A stretch of DNA of 64,000 nt from Toxonevra muliebris. Taxonomy: Eukaryota; Arthropoda; Insecta; Diptera; Pallopteridae. Position numbers and translations under genes: made by a program. Location of the stretch: assembly GCA_963691655.1 (NCBI GenBank), contig OY829329.1:13344708-13408707 (forward strand), written 5' to 3'. This document shows, piece after piece, positions 22,901 through 34,900 of the stretch; position 1 is the first letter of the stretch; every line of letters starts with the position of its first letter. The notes under the pieces were generated by a model that was given only the letters and a program-made list of their open reading frames with translations, was not told the DNA's origin and searched no databases.

Positions 22901-25900
22901 TATTGTTTTTTTAAGACTCGAATTGTTAAGAATTGCAGTCTCTTTTTCTTTTCTTCGATCAGGTCGAACTTTGGAAAAATATTGTAGCCACCACTAGTGG
23001 ATCCAAAAGGGGGGGAGGGGGTGGAGGGAGTTAAAGGGGTTCGGTTTCAAGATTAGAAACTGGGATTTTTATGAATCTATCAGTCCTATGAAAATTGCTA
23101 AAATTTTGGACTGAGAAAGTGCAGGGTCCCCTTAAGTAATGAAGATGATAACATTGAAATGTTGGTCTCCAGTGTTAACGTAAACTTGAACCCTATTTAT
23201 GGCATGTTGATCTGCCCCCACCACTTTTCTCTTTTTCTTGTCCAATATTTTCTTTCAGAGCTTTGAGAATTTTTTGACTTATTCACGTATAGTAGCAGGT
23301 TCAGGAGGGAGAGGGGAGCTATAGAACTCGACAATCTTGATTTATCAAATGTACATGAAGAGCAATTTTGGAGTAAACAGTGATTTTTGAGAAGGTTCAA
23401 AAATATTTCGACTTTCCCAAAAAAGCCATGATATGAGTTTGGTATAACTCTTAGTCTAAGTTGTGGTCCAAATTTTGTTCAGACCAGTGTTTACTCAGCG
23501 TTTGATCTAATTTCTGGTATAAATTTTAGTTTGCTTTTAATTTGTGTTTGGCGTCCTTTTAGCCTCTGTTTTAATCTAACTCTTAGTTTGAGTTGTGGTC
23601 GAAATTTTGGTCTGAATCGACTTGATTTTCATACGAGTTTTGGTCTGAATTTCTGTCTTAAACCGTTCTTAATTTTTTTTTTTAATTTTGGTCTGAACTC
23701 GGCTGGAATTTCAGTCCAATTTTTTATTAATTTGTTGTCTGAATTCGGTCTTAAGTTTTGTTTACTTTTGGTCTGTATTTCAGTTAAAATTTTTTGGTGC
23801 GAATATTTATCAGATATTTCTATCGGTTTTTGGTCTGAATTTTGGTTTACTTTCATTCGGTATTTGGCGTTTCTTTTCGCCTAAAGTTTTGCCTAACTGT
23901 TAGTCTGTGTTGTGTTCTGAATTTGGCCTAATTTGGATCGATTTCTGTTGGAATTTTGGTTCGATTCGTGGTCTTTTGCTTTTTTTATTGTATTTGTTTT
24001 TTTTTAACCAAGGTTTTGGTCTGAATTTGGTCTCATTTTGATCTAGATTTTCGATCAGAATTTGAGACGCTGAGAAGAAAAGTGGTATAACTTCTAAGTT
24101 CAGAAAAAAGTGGAATAATTTTACTTAAGAGCAAAATCAAAACGAAATATGTTCAGAGCAAAAGTGAAACGAAATAAGTTCAGAGCGAAAACGGAATGAA
24201 AAACTATGCTGTTCTTGCTCTGAATGAATTGTTATACCATTTTTGGTCTTACTTTTAATGCGTTTCATTTTCACTCTAAACCGTATTACTTATGCCATTC
24301 TTGCACTGACACTATAAATTATTTCACTTTTGCTCTTATATAAATTTTAGTCCGCTTTTCCTCTCAGCCTGTCATTTATCATTCGAAAGTGATATAAAAC
24401 CGAATCGTCCTCATTTTAGAGGCTGAGAGGAAAAGTGGTATAACTTCTACATTCAGAAAAAAAATGGAATAATTTTACTTAAGAGCAAAAGTAAAACGAA
24501 ATATGTTCAGAGCAAAAGTGAAACGAAATATGCTCAGAGCGAAAACGGAACGAAAAACTATGCTGTTCTTGATGTGAAAGAATTGTTTTAACATTTTTGT
24601 TCTTACTTTTAATGCGTTTCATTTTCACTGATACTCTAAATTATTTCACTTTTGCTCTTATATAAATTTTAGCCCGCTTTTCCTCTCAGAAAAAGTGTTT
24701 GAACTTTAGTTTGAAATTTAGTCGAAATGTTTCGCCTAGATTTCTATCCGATTTTAGTTTGAATTTTGGCCTCAGTTTTGTTTCAGCTATCTTTTAATTT
24801 TTGGTCAGTTGTTTTTGGTGGGAACATTAATAAGATTTTTGGACTAGTTTTTGGTCTAGGTCTGGGATTTGGCAAATATTGAGTGTGAAATTTCCTTTCA
24901 TTTCCTTTAGTAAAATCAGCCCCTCCAAACCCAAATCCTAAAACCGCCACTGTTCACATAGGCCAAAGACTTGAAATAACCTCATAGAAAGAAGAGAAGT
25001 GTAATACGATCCGGTGATCTTACTAATCTAAACCCACAAGTCTTTTCTATGATCTCATATTGGAAAGCTATCTAAAATAAGAAATACCCTCAGTAATACC
25101 CTGATAATATTTCTCAGTTGTTGCTCCTCTAGAACGAACCGAGAACCAACTTGAATCGTGAAATATGACAATATTCATCTACCTTATGCCAGTCCACACT
25201 TATGATAGAATTTTAACATATTTTGCGAAACTATGATAGCAACGGATTGCGAACATTTTAAGAATATATTCTCTATTTTCGTTCTTCACTGATAGCCATG
25301 CACGATGTATATCCAAACATCCATTCCCTTGCACATACAAACACATTCCCCATTCGATATTCAATTTTCCCATTGTTGGCCATTGAACATTGCAATAAAA
25401 TCAAATATGCTCGCACATTCAATTTAATGAAATTTTATTACGCCAAAAAATTTAAGTAAGTAAAAAAAATATCTCAAAAAAAAATAAAAAAATATGTATG
25501 TAAAATGAAAAATCTATTGAAATCGTTGCTGCAACGCGTCTGTGACAATGGAAGTTAATTTTATTTTCATTTTTTTTTTGTACTTTTTCTAACTACATAT
25601 TTATCTATCTATTTTGCACGCTCTTTCTGTCTTTCTCTTACTTGCCTTCTATCTTACTCTTCTCTCTCCTTTTTTGTTTTTTTTTTTTTTGCTAGTGTTC
25701 CAAGTGAAATCGATAAAAATCTTTTTATCAGATCGAAATGAAAATCCTCACGACATTAGGCACACATTAAACTAATATATTTGAATATATGGCAACGATT
25801 ACAACGTACATTGTTTTAGACATTGCAGCAGTAGCAGCCGCCAGTGGCGGGTTATAAGGGGGCCATAGGGATTGAAGCCCATTTCTGAAAGTGAGCGGAA

Positions 25901-28900
25901 AAAAGGCAAAATAAAATTATTAATCTAAAGTATTCAACTTTTTTTAAAAATATTTTTTATTTCTCTCTTTTTCTTTCTCTTGACTGGCATGGTCAGAAAT
26001 ATGAAAACCTGAAATTTGAAATTTCAAAACCAATGCTAACTATCGATAGGAAATTTTATTTTGCCTTTTTCCCACTCCCTGCTTATTTACTAATGAAAAT
26101 CTTTTAACATTGCCAATTTTTATTAAATACCCTTGCAGAGCTTGACCGGAATTTTGGTTTTGTTTAAATTTGGTTTGGATTTTGCCGTCTTGGTCTGGTC
26201 TAAATTTTCTCTGAATTAGGTCTCTTTTTGGTCCGAATTCTAGTCCGATTTTTGGTTTGATTTTAGGTCTCAATTTTGGTTTGACTTTTAGACTGAATTT
26301 TGGTCTGAGCTTTGGGGTGAATTCCGGTATAATTTTGGTTTGAATTTGCCCACGTTTTGTTGTAATCTTTGGTTTGAATTCGGATTAAATTTTGATCTAA
26401 CGAGAAAACCTGAATTTTGGTCTAAATTTGATCTCTTTTTGGTCTGCGTTTTGGTGTGAATTTTTGTCTGTATTTGGTTTTTGTTTTTGTCTGATATTTG
26501 GTTTGAATTTTGATTCGAGTCTTGGGCGTGAATTTAGGTCTAAATTTGGTTTCTTTTTGGTCTGAAATTTCGTTTGAATTTGATCTATTTTTGGTCTTAT
26601 GTTTGGTCCAAATTTCGGTCTGAGTTTTGTCCAGAAATTGGTTTGAATTTTGGTATGGGTTTTGGTCTAAGTTTTGATCTGGAGTTGGTCTAGTCTTTAG
26701 TCTGAATTCCAGTCAGGTTTTTTGTCTGATATTGGATACAAATTTCGGTTTGAACTTAGAGATAAGTTTTGGTCTAAATTTATGGTTTGAAGTTGGTCCG
26801 AATTTGGTCTAATTTTGAGCCTGAATTCCGTTCAGTGTTTTGGTCTGATATTTGGTCCAAATTTCAGTCGAAGATTTGGCCAGAAACTGGTTTAAATTTT
26901 GGTATGAGTTTTGATCTGGATTCTAATTTTTATTCTAAATTTCGCTCAGGGTTTTGTTGTGATATTGGGTCGAAATTACGGTTTAAACTAAGAGATGAGT
27001 TTTGGTCTCTTTTCTGTCTGAACTTTTGGTTTGGATTTGGTCTGATTTTTGGCCTAAATTTAGTCTGAATTTTCGCCTGAATTTCGGTCAGGTTTTCGGT
27101 CTGATATTTGGTCCAAATTTCCGTCTGAGATTTGCACAGAAATTGGTTTGAATTTTAATACGGGTTTTGGTCTGAAATTGGTGTAATTTTTATTCTGAAT
27201 TTTGGTCAGGGTTTTGGTCTGATATTGGGTCCAAATTTCGGTCTGAATTTTAGGCAGAATTTGGTTTGAACATAGGGATGAGTTTTGGTCTGTTCATGGT
27301 CTGAATTTTTAATTTAAGTTTTGTTTGATTTTTGGTCTGAATTCGGTCTAATTTTTAGTCCAAATTTCGGTTTGAGTTTTAGCCAGTATTTGGTTTGAAT
27401 TGTGTCTCTGTTTTGTATTAGATTTGGTCTGAATTATTTTTGTTGGAATTTTGGTCAGGGTTTTAGTCAGATATTTAGTCCAAATTTCGGTCAGTTTTGG
27501 CCGAAAATTGGTTTGAGTTTTGGTCTGAATTTTGGTCTGAAGTTGGTCTAATTTATATTCTGAATTTAGATCAGGGCTTTGGTCTGATATTATAACAAAA
27601 TTTCGGTTTGAATTTTATCTAGAATTTTGTTAGAGCTTGCGGATTAGTTTTGGTCTCTTTTCAGGCTGAATTTTGGTTTGAGTTTGGTCTGAAATTGATC
27701 TATTTTTTAGTCTGAATTCCGTTCAGTGTTTTGGTCTGATATTTGGCCCAAATTTCGGCCTGTATTTTTGGTCAGAATTTGGTTTAAATTTCGGGTTTGA
27801 GTTTAAGTCTCTTTTTGGTCCAAATTTTGGATTAGATTTGGTTTAATTTTTAGTCTAAATTTTGTCAGCGTTTTGTTCTGAATTTCGTTTGAACTTCAGT
27901 CTAAATTTTTGCCTGAAATTCTTCTGGTTTTGGCTCTGAATTTTGGTCAAAATTAGTCGGAGTTTGTCCTCCTTCTGGTTTGATTTTTGATATGAATTTC
28001 TATCCAATTCTTTTCTTCTTCTTTTGCCTTGAGTTTTAGTCTATTTCTGGTATGACTTCAGGTCTAAATCTTTGTTTGAGTTTTGGTCTGAGTTTTGTTT
28101 CCGTGTGATGATTTGAATTGTGTTAAAAGCTTGGTCCGAGTTTTTATGTGAGTTTGATTTGGATTTTAGTCCGGATTTTGGTATAATTTTTAGTCTGGTA
28201 TTGGTTGAAATTTCGGTCCGCTTTTGCTCTAAGTATTAGTCTGAATTTGTGTGTGAGAGTTTTATTTATTTTTCGATCTAGTTATTTAAGAGATAGTCAT
28301 ATAATATAATCATACAATTTACTAAACTCAGCTTTCGCCAAACTAAACCCCAAGAAAGATATGCCACTGGCAGCTGCAAAAGCACCAACACTGCCTGAAA
28401 CTAGGAGCAGCAAGTAGCAGGGGGAAAAAAGAAGTACACAATGAAACTTTTCGCCAAAATTGTGCCATAATTCATGAGTGTGTTCTTCTTTTTTCTTTCA
28501 TTTCATTCGGGTTAAATTTTCTGCAGATGCAAAGGCAACAAAAACAAGATATCGCGAAGTAGAAGGAGAAAGGATGAGGTTATCATCATGTATGAATGAG
28601 TTTCGATAGCAAAAAAAAAAAAAAAAATAATAATAATAATAGAACTAGCGAAAGCTTGACTCAACTAAAATCCCCATTGATTTATTGACGCATGAGTTTG
28701 AGCAAAAGAAACAGCAGAAGCGACAGTTCAAGCAAAAATGCGTTGCAGTCACATCCACACACACACGCCTACAAACACAGAAACATTCCTACATACAATT
28801 TCCCCCACCCGCACACTTCCACCTCATTCTCTTTCCTCGTACACACACACACATTATTGATACGCGTGAGACCATCATCACTTACTTACCTTGCAATCGT

Positions 28901-31900
28901 ATTTTAGCCTCATCCCGCTTACCCAGCGCATCCATGCTGGAGCAAGTGTATGTGCCAAAGTCTGCTTTTGTCAGATGACGTATCGTCAGTTTGAGATGCC
29001 ACGTGTACAAGTTAATCATTGCCACTGATATGTTGTACTTGATGGCATTGTGCATCAAATTATCTCCTGCGAGCGAAAAAAAAGAGCAAAAAGAAGAAAA
29101 CGAACAAGCGACGAGCGCGTCGTGTGTCATTTAATCAAATTGTTAGCGATTTAAAATAGTTTGAGAGTCGTACGCTTTTTTTTTTTTATTTACCTTCATT
29201 GAGACGCCATGCATTCATCGGTTTGGGATACACTTCAACAATGCATTCCAGTGTCACTTCGCGCTCAAGCGGTGCGCCAAGCAATTGAGTAATTGCCTTA
29301 ATCGTTGGTGGAACTGTAAGTAAATAAGTAAGCAGTGACGTTAAACAGATTGCATGAAATCTGTAAAAAAAAAAAGCATAAATATTTAATGTACCGTGCA
29401 TATTAATTAGAGAAGCAGTACAGTGATCTGTGGACGCTTCTGGGTCCGCAGTGATTGGCGGGCGGCTATTAAAAAGTCGCTTTCACTATTCTTATTGTCA
29501 ATATTTGCATTAAGGAAGCTATTCGATCCGACATAAGGAAAATTCTTATTGCGATAAAAAAAAATTTAAAACAGGGCATCCAACTACCGGCGAGATAATA
29601 TCTCAACACTTACTGCGGGGTTGGTCGACAAGAAGTTCGATGCGTTGGAAATTGCCGAAGCTGCAACGACAGCAGCGAGTAAACTTTTCCTACAAGAACC
29701 AAATTTTCCTGTGGAAAAATCATTTTCTAAATTTAACAAAATATAGAAAATGCATTTATTTTGAATATGAAATGGTAAATTCTTTTAAATAAAACAGCAA
29801 TATAAATTTGACATAAAATTGCAACTTTTGATATCTGCCCCAAAATGGATTAATATTGAACCTGGAAATGAAACTTCCATTGACTTCATGGCATTTTTCT
29901 TCAAGTGTGTATAAACTCTCGTGGCAGAATCTCCAATAAGGGGAGGAGGCAAGCTTAGGTTAGAATGAACTATTTTTTTTTTCTAATATGGGAAAAGAAA
30001 CAGCTACCCAGTTCCTCTGGCTTTCGAATTTTTGATTAAGGGGGGCATTCTACCCGAGATGGTCCGAAAAATCGATTTTTTTTTATTTAATATTTTTGAT
30101 GTAGATAACGAGTTTTATGAGAAAGAAGAGGGGGCAATGTATGGTTCTGGAATCGCTGATTAACCGTAAGTTACATCATTTGTAAGTACCATGTTTGTAA
30201 ATCTTTAAACTCGTTTTTCTCGAAACCAATTTTTTCGGGACGGTGGACACGATTCACAAAAAACCACTTGTCGAATTGACTTGAAATTTTACAAGGCTAC
30301 TAAGCAAATGTATAGGTATGGCCTTATCTAGGATTATGGCGAAAGCATTTAACTAATGTTAACAGGGCAAAAAATCGTCATTTCGTTCAAACGTCTGATT
30401 TAAATAAACTTTTTTTTTCTTATTCCCTAAATGAAGCGATAGCAGGAAGTCTCACGATTACAAAATGGGTTTGTGTTTTGTGTTTCAGAATATTTAAACC
30501 GGAGATATCATGTCCATCATGGAGCAACTATTTTCGGCAGGCTCAAGTTCGAGGCGTCGAATGAACCATTATTAACAAAGATATTTTTAACATTAAAAAC
30601 GAAAATTATTGTTCAAGACCTATAGAAAAGCTTGCAAAAAACCTCGAATAAAAATATTGAAAAGCTTTTCATTTACAATGATTTGAAAACATCGATATTT
30701 CACACCATCTCGGGTAGAATACCCCCTTAAAAGGCATCAGTCCTGCAAAAAGTGCATTTTTGAAAATTTAAACTATTTTCTTATTAAAAAATATCAAAAG
30801 GGAAGCGGGGAAAGCCCGTACAATCCTTCCTGCATTCGGCATTGATAGACCAAAAAGTTTAAAAGTGAAATTCGTTTTTATACATAATTACAATGTATAA
30901 ATTAATTTACAAAAAACAATGAATCAGGTAACTAAATTTTCTAGCCCAGAATTTTGGTCCCCTTCTTCTACATATATATTTCCCATCTCCTTTCCCTTCC
31001 TTTCGATCTCTACTGCGTAACTCTTTTCTCCTTTCTTTCTTCCGTTTTTCTCTTTCCTCATTTCCCCCCTTCTTTTCCTCTCTCACACTACTCTCTTCAT
31101 TCTCTTTTTCACTTCCCTCTCTTTTCCTTTCCTTCTTAATTTATTTATTTTCCTACTTTCCTTCTATTTTCCTTTTCTCCTCACTCCCCCCCCCCGCCTT
31201 TCTCTTCTGTTCTCTCCTTCATATCTCTTTTCCCCTTTCTTTCCTCCTTTTTCAACTCCTCCGTTTTCCCCTTTAATCATTTCCCCCCCCCCCCTTCTTC
31301 CCGCTCCCACACTACTCCCTTCATTCTCTTTTTTCACTTCCTCTCTTTTCCCTTCCTTCCTCCTTTATTTCCTTTCCTACTTTCCTTCTCCCACCCTCTT
31401 CTTTCCCTCTCTCCTTCATATCTCTTTCCTCCTTCCTTTTTCCTATCCTTTGTTTTTCCACTTAATAATTTTTTTCCTTTACCATTTTTTCTCTTTACCA
31501 TTTCCTTTCCTCCCCCTCCCCCTTTCTGTCAACTCTCTCACACTCCTCCCTCCATTCTTTAGTTTTCACTTCTTCTCTGTTTCCTCCAGTTTTTCCTTTC
31601 CTCTTTTTCACCTTTCTTTTCCTTTCCCCCTTTTTTCCATCTCTCACACTCCTGCCTCCATTCAATTCCACTTTCTCCGCCCTCTAACGCACTTCTCTTT
31701 TCTTCTGTTTCTTTCTCTCCCTTCCCCTGCCTCTCTCCTTTCGTTACCTCTATCTCCCATTCTGCCATTTTCTACCCTCCTCTTTTTCTTTCTAAGTCTA
31801 TCCTTCCCTCCGTAAGCTTTCTCTCTTTCTATCTATCTCCTTCTTTTCTCCGTCTTCTCTTCCTTCCTCTTTTTCTACCCCACCCTTCTTCTCTTCATCT

Positions 31901-34900
31901 CTCTCCACCTTCACCCATTATCTCTCTTCTTACTCCCTTTCACTCTAGCTTTTATTCCTTTTTCTTCTCATTTCCTTCCTCTTTCATTCTTCTCTTCCAC
32001 CTCACTCTATTTTTCCCCTTGTTTTTTTCTCTGTCCCTTTCCGACTCTATCCTTCCCTGTATAATCTTTCTCTCTTTCTATCTATCTCCTTTTTTCTGTC
32101 TTTATTGTTCTCTTCCCTCCTCTTTTTCTTCCCCACCCTCCATCCCATCTCCATCTCTCTTCATCCTCTCTCTTTCTCTCTCCTCCCATCATACTTCCTT
32201 CTACTCTACTTTTCATTTCTCCCTCTTTTTATTTCAATCTTCTTTCTCTCTTCTCTTCTTCCACCCTCTACTTTCTCTTCCAATCCTCTCTACCATCATC
32301 TCCCGCCTTCTTGCTTCTCTCTCTTTCTCTCTATCCCCCAAGAAATTTTGTCGAAGATAATAGATAATTATTAGCAGTAGATTTTCGGCAGGACTAGAAA
32401 AAAATCTCAAGAACTCCATTGAAAATTATCTTAGAAATACGAATTTGAGTTAGATTAAGATAGGTGGAATGAAAGTCAGCAAAAGTTTCTTTCTCTCCCA
32501 GATCTCTGTGACTGTGACAGTGAGTATCTGTATCCTTGGTAAAGTCCAAAACTTATCCAAGATTTTTTGTTCAATTTTCAATATTCGAATTTGAAGTAAA
32601 CATAGAATAAATTCATATATGAATGTCTGATATTTTTCTAGCAAATGGACTAAGTAATAGGCCTCCACGTCAAGCAGGTTTTCTCCCTCCATAACTTCAG
32701 GTTATTAGATTATTATCAGAATCTAAGACTAAATTGTTTTCAATTTCTTTGCTGCCTTTTATACCAATAAAAAAAAAAGAAAAAAAAAGAAACCATGGCA
32801 CCATAATCTGTTTTCTTCTTTTTTTTGTTCTCTGTCCCTTTCTCACTCGCTCCATCTCTTGCTGATAAATTTTTGATATTTTCTATTGCAAGATTAATAG
32901 GATAGCATTAAAAGGAAATGCTCAAGCGAGATGATACAATGTGAAAGGAATCTATTTTGAAGAGGGGATCATTGCGCTTTAATCCATTTTATTTATGGTT
33001 TTAAATTATACTACGCTATGTGAGTGAAAATAAAAACAACAATAACAACAGCACGCATCACATGCACATACACACACACATACATTTGGATTTTTGGAGC
33101 TAAAGCTGTGTACATATGTCGCTAGAGTTAGAGCAGTGGAGTAGCAGCACCAGTGTCTATTATGGATGATATTAAATCCGAAACACGATGCTGCTTTAAC
33201 AACAACAAAAACAACACCAACAGCAACAACTTCTCATGAAAAATAAAATTTGCTGAAGTAAATAAACAAACAAACAAATAAACAGAAATTCATTCACTTT
33301 CACGTTGTAGTGGCAACACTGTCACAATGATACCGTAAGGCAAATATGTAAGCGCCATAGCTACTATGAAAATGGCGGAAATGTGAAGTCGTTGTTGTTG
33401 TTGCCGCTGTTGTTGATGACGTTTATGTGTTGCCTGAAGAATATGTGCTTTAAGAGTGTATGTTATTGCCGTTGTTGTTGTTGTTGATGTTGATGATTTT
33501 GAAGAAGGCAATATTTGTTAAGTTAAATAATTTTGCATACATATCATTCCTAGATATTTTGTACCCAGCCAAAATTTGTGCAGCTACTTACTTCAAAAAA
33601 TAGAGAGTAGTTAAAAAATGAGTGCAGAGAGGAGGTAGCAAAAAAGAGGTGAATTTGCACGGCTACGGAGGTAGGTGGCGGGTATGGTAATGAGAGAAAG
33701 AGGGAGCGAAGAAGAGGTGAGAGGAGAAGCGGGATATCGAGTGAGTAATTAGGGGTGGGGCAAATAAAGAGGGTTCTGAAAAAAAGAAGGAAAGGGTGTG
33801 GAAGAGGGAGAAAAAGATAGAAGAAAAGATGAAAGAGAGACTGAGAGAAAGAGGGGGTCCATGGGAAAGAGACGAGGTCAGAAAGAGAGAAGAAAAGGTG
33901 AGAAAGACACAGAGAAAAATGAGAGAGAGAGAGGAAAAGGGACGGGAAAAAGAAAAGCGGAAGGGGAAAGAGAAGGAGTTAAAGAGAGAGAGAGAGAGTA
34001 TGAGAAGGTGTGAAAGAGAAAAGGGGTGGAGGAGAAAAGGAAAACTTCCAGCTTGAGGGCAGCGGGAGAAGAAGGGAGAAAGCCAGTGAAGCTGAGAAAT
34101 AAATTGATAAAAAAAAGGGAAAGGCAGAGGTAAGCAGAAAGAGGTGAAGAGGGCGCAAAAGGCCGAGGGCGAGAAAAGAAGAGATTGAGGCAGGGAGGAA
34201 TCAAGAGAAAGGATGGAAATAAAGACGAAGAGAGGGGCAGTTGAAGAAGTAGAGAGAGAGGATCAAGGGAGGGAAAGGAAAAGTGGGTAGAAATATTTAT
34301 TTTATTTATTATAAATGGAAGAGAGGGAGGGAGAGATACAGAGGGAGGAAAACGCGAGGATAGGTGGCAGGGAGAGAACATAAGGAGCAAAATGGAGAGA
34401 GAGAATAGAGGATGAATGGAAGAGCCAGAGATAAAAAGGGAAGAGAAGGATGGACGCAAATAGACTGACAGAGCGAAAAAACGAGAAAAGAGAGACAAAG
34501 AAAGATAAGAAAAGGAGAGCCAGAGGAGAGTGAAAGGAAGATATTGAAAGAGAGAAACAGAAATTGAAAAGAGGGAGAGATATATGAGCGAGTGTGGATG
34601 ACAGAAACAGAGAGTGAGTCTTAAGGGAGACAAACAGATGGAAGAAGAAGTGAAAGAGAATATCAAAGAAAATTTAGTGAAGGGTTAGAAAATATAATTT
34701 GCTAAACTGCGATTGTTCAAATAAATTTTTAAATTATGTACAAAAACTTATCTCACTTTTATACTCTTCAGTAAGCTTACACTAAAAAAAAATTTCATAA
34801 AGTTAATAGAATTTGTGATCCAAAATTAAAAATTAATTTTCCTTTCAAAACTAAATTTTAGTTAGTCACAATCTCCAAAAATATATAAGGACCTCGAGAA

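Larger units (their letters stand above)
22992..24952. mobile_element. Degenerate GGTCTGAATTTT repeat block 2 with hAT-like ends
   Basis: The left edge is CACTAGTGGATCC and the right edge CCGCCACTG (reverse complement CAGTGGCGG). Repeat words occupy 23440-24060 and 24690-24870. Two small hairpin MITEs (24070-24367, 24423-24689) sit inside. No target duplication was found, so the boundaries are tentative. Confidence 0.45.

Noticed and set aside
33878..34666. 262-codon minus-strand open frame, the longest in the window
   Set aside because: It is a translation of the GA/CT tract: Ser/Phe/Leu-rich low complexity, no domain and no splice or homology support.
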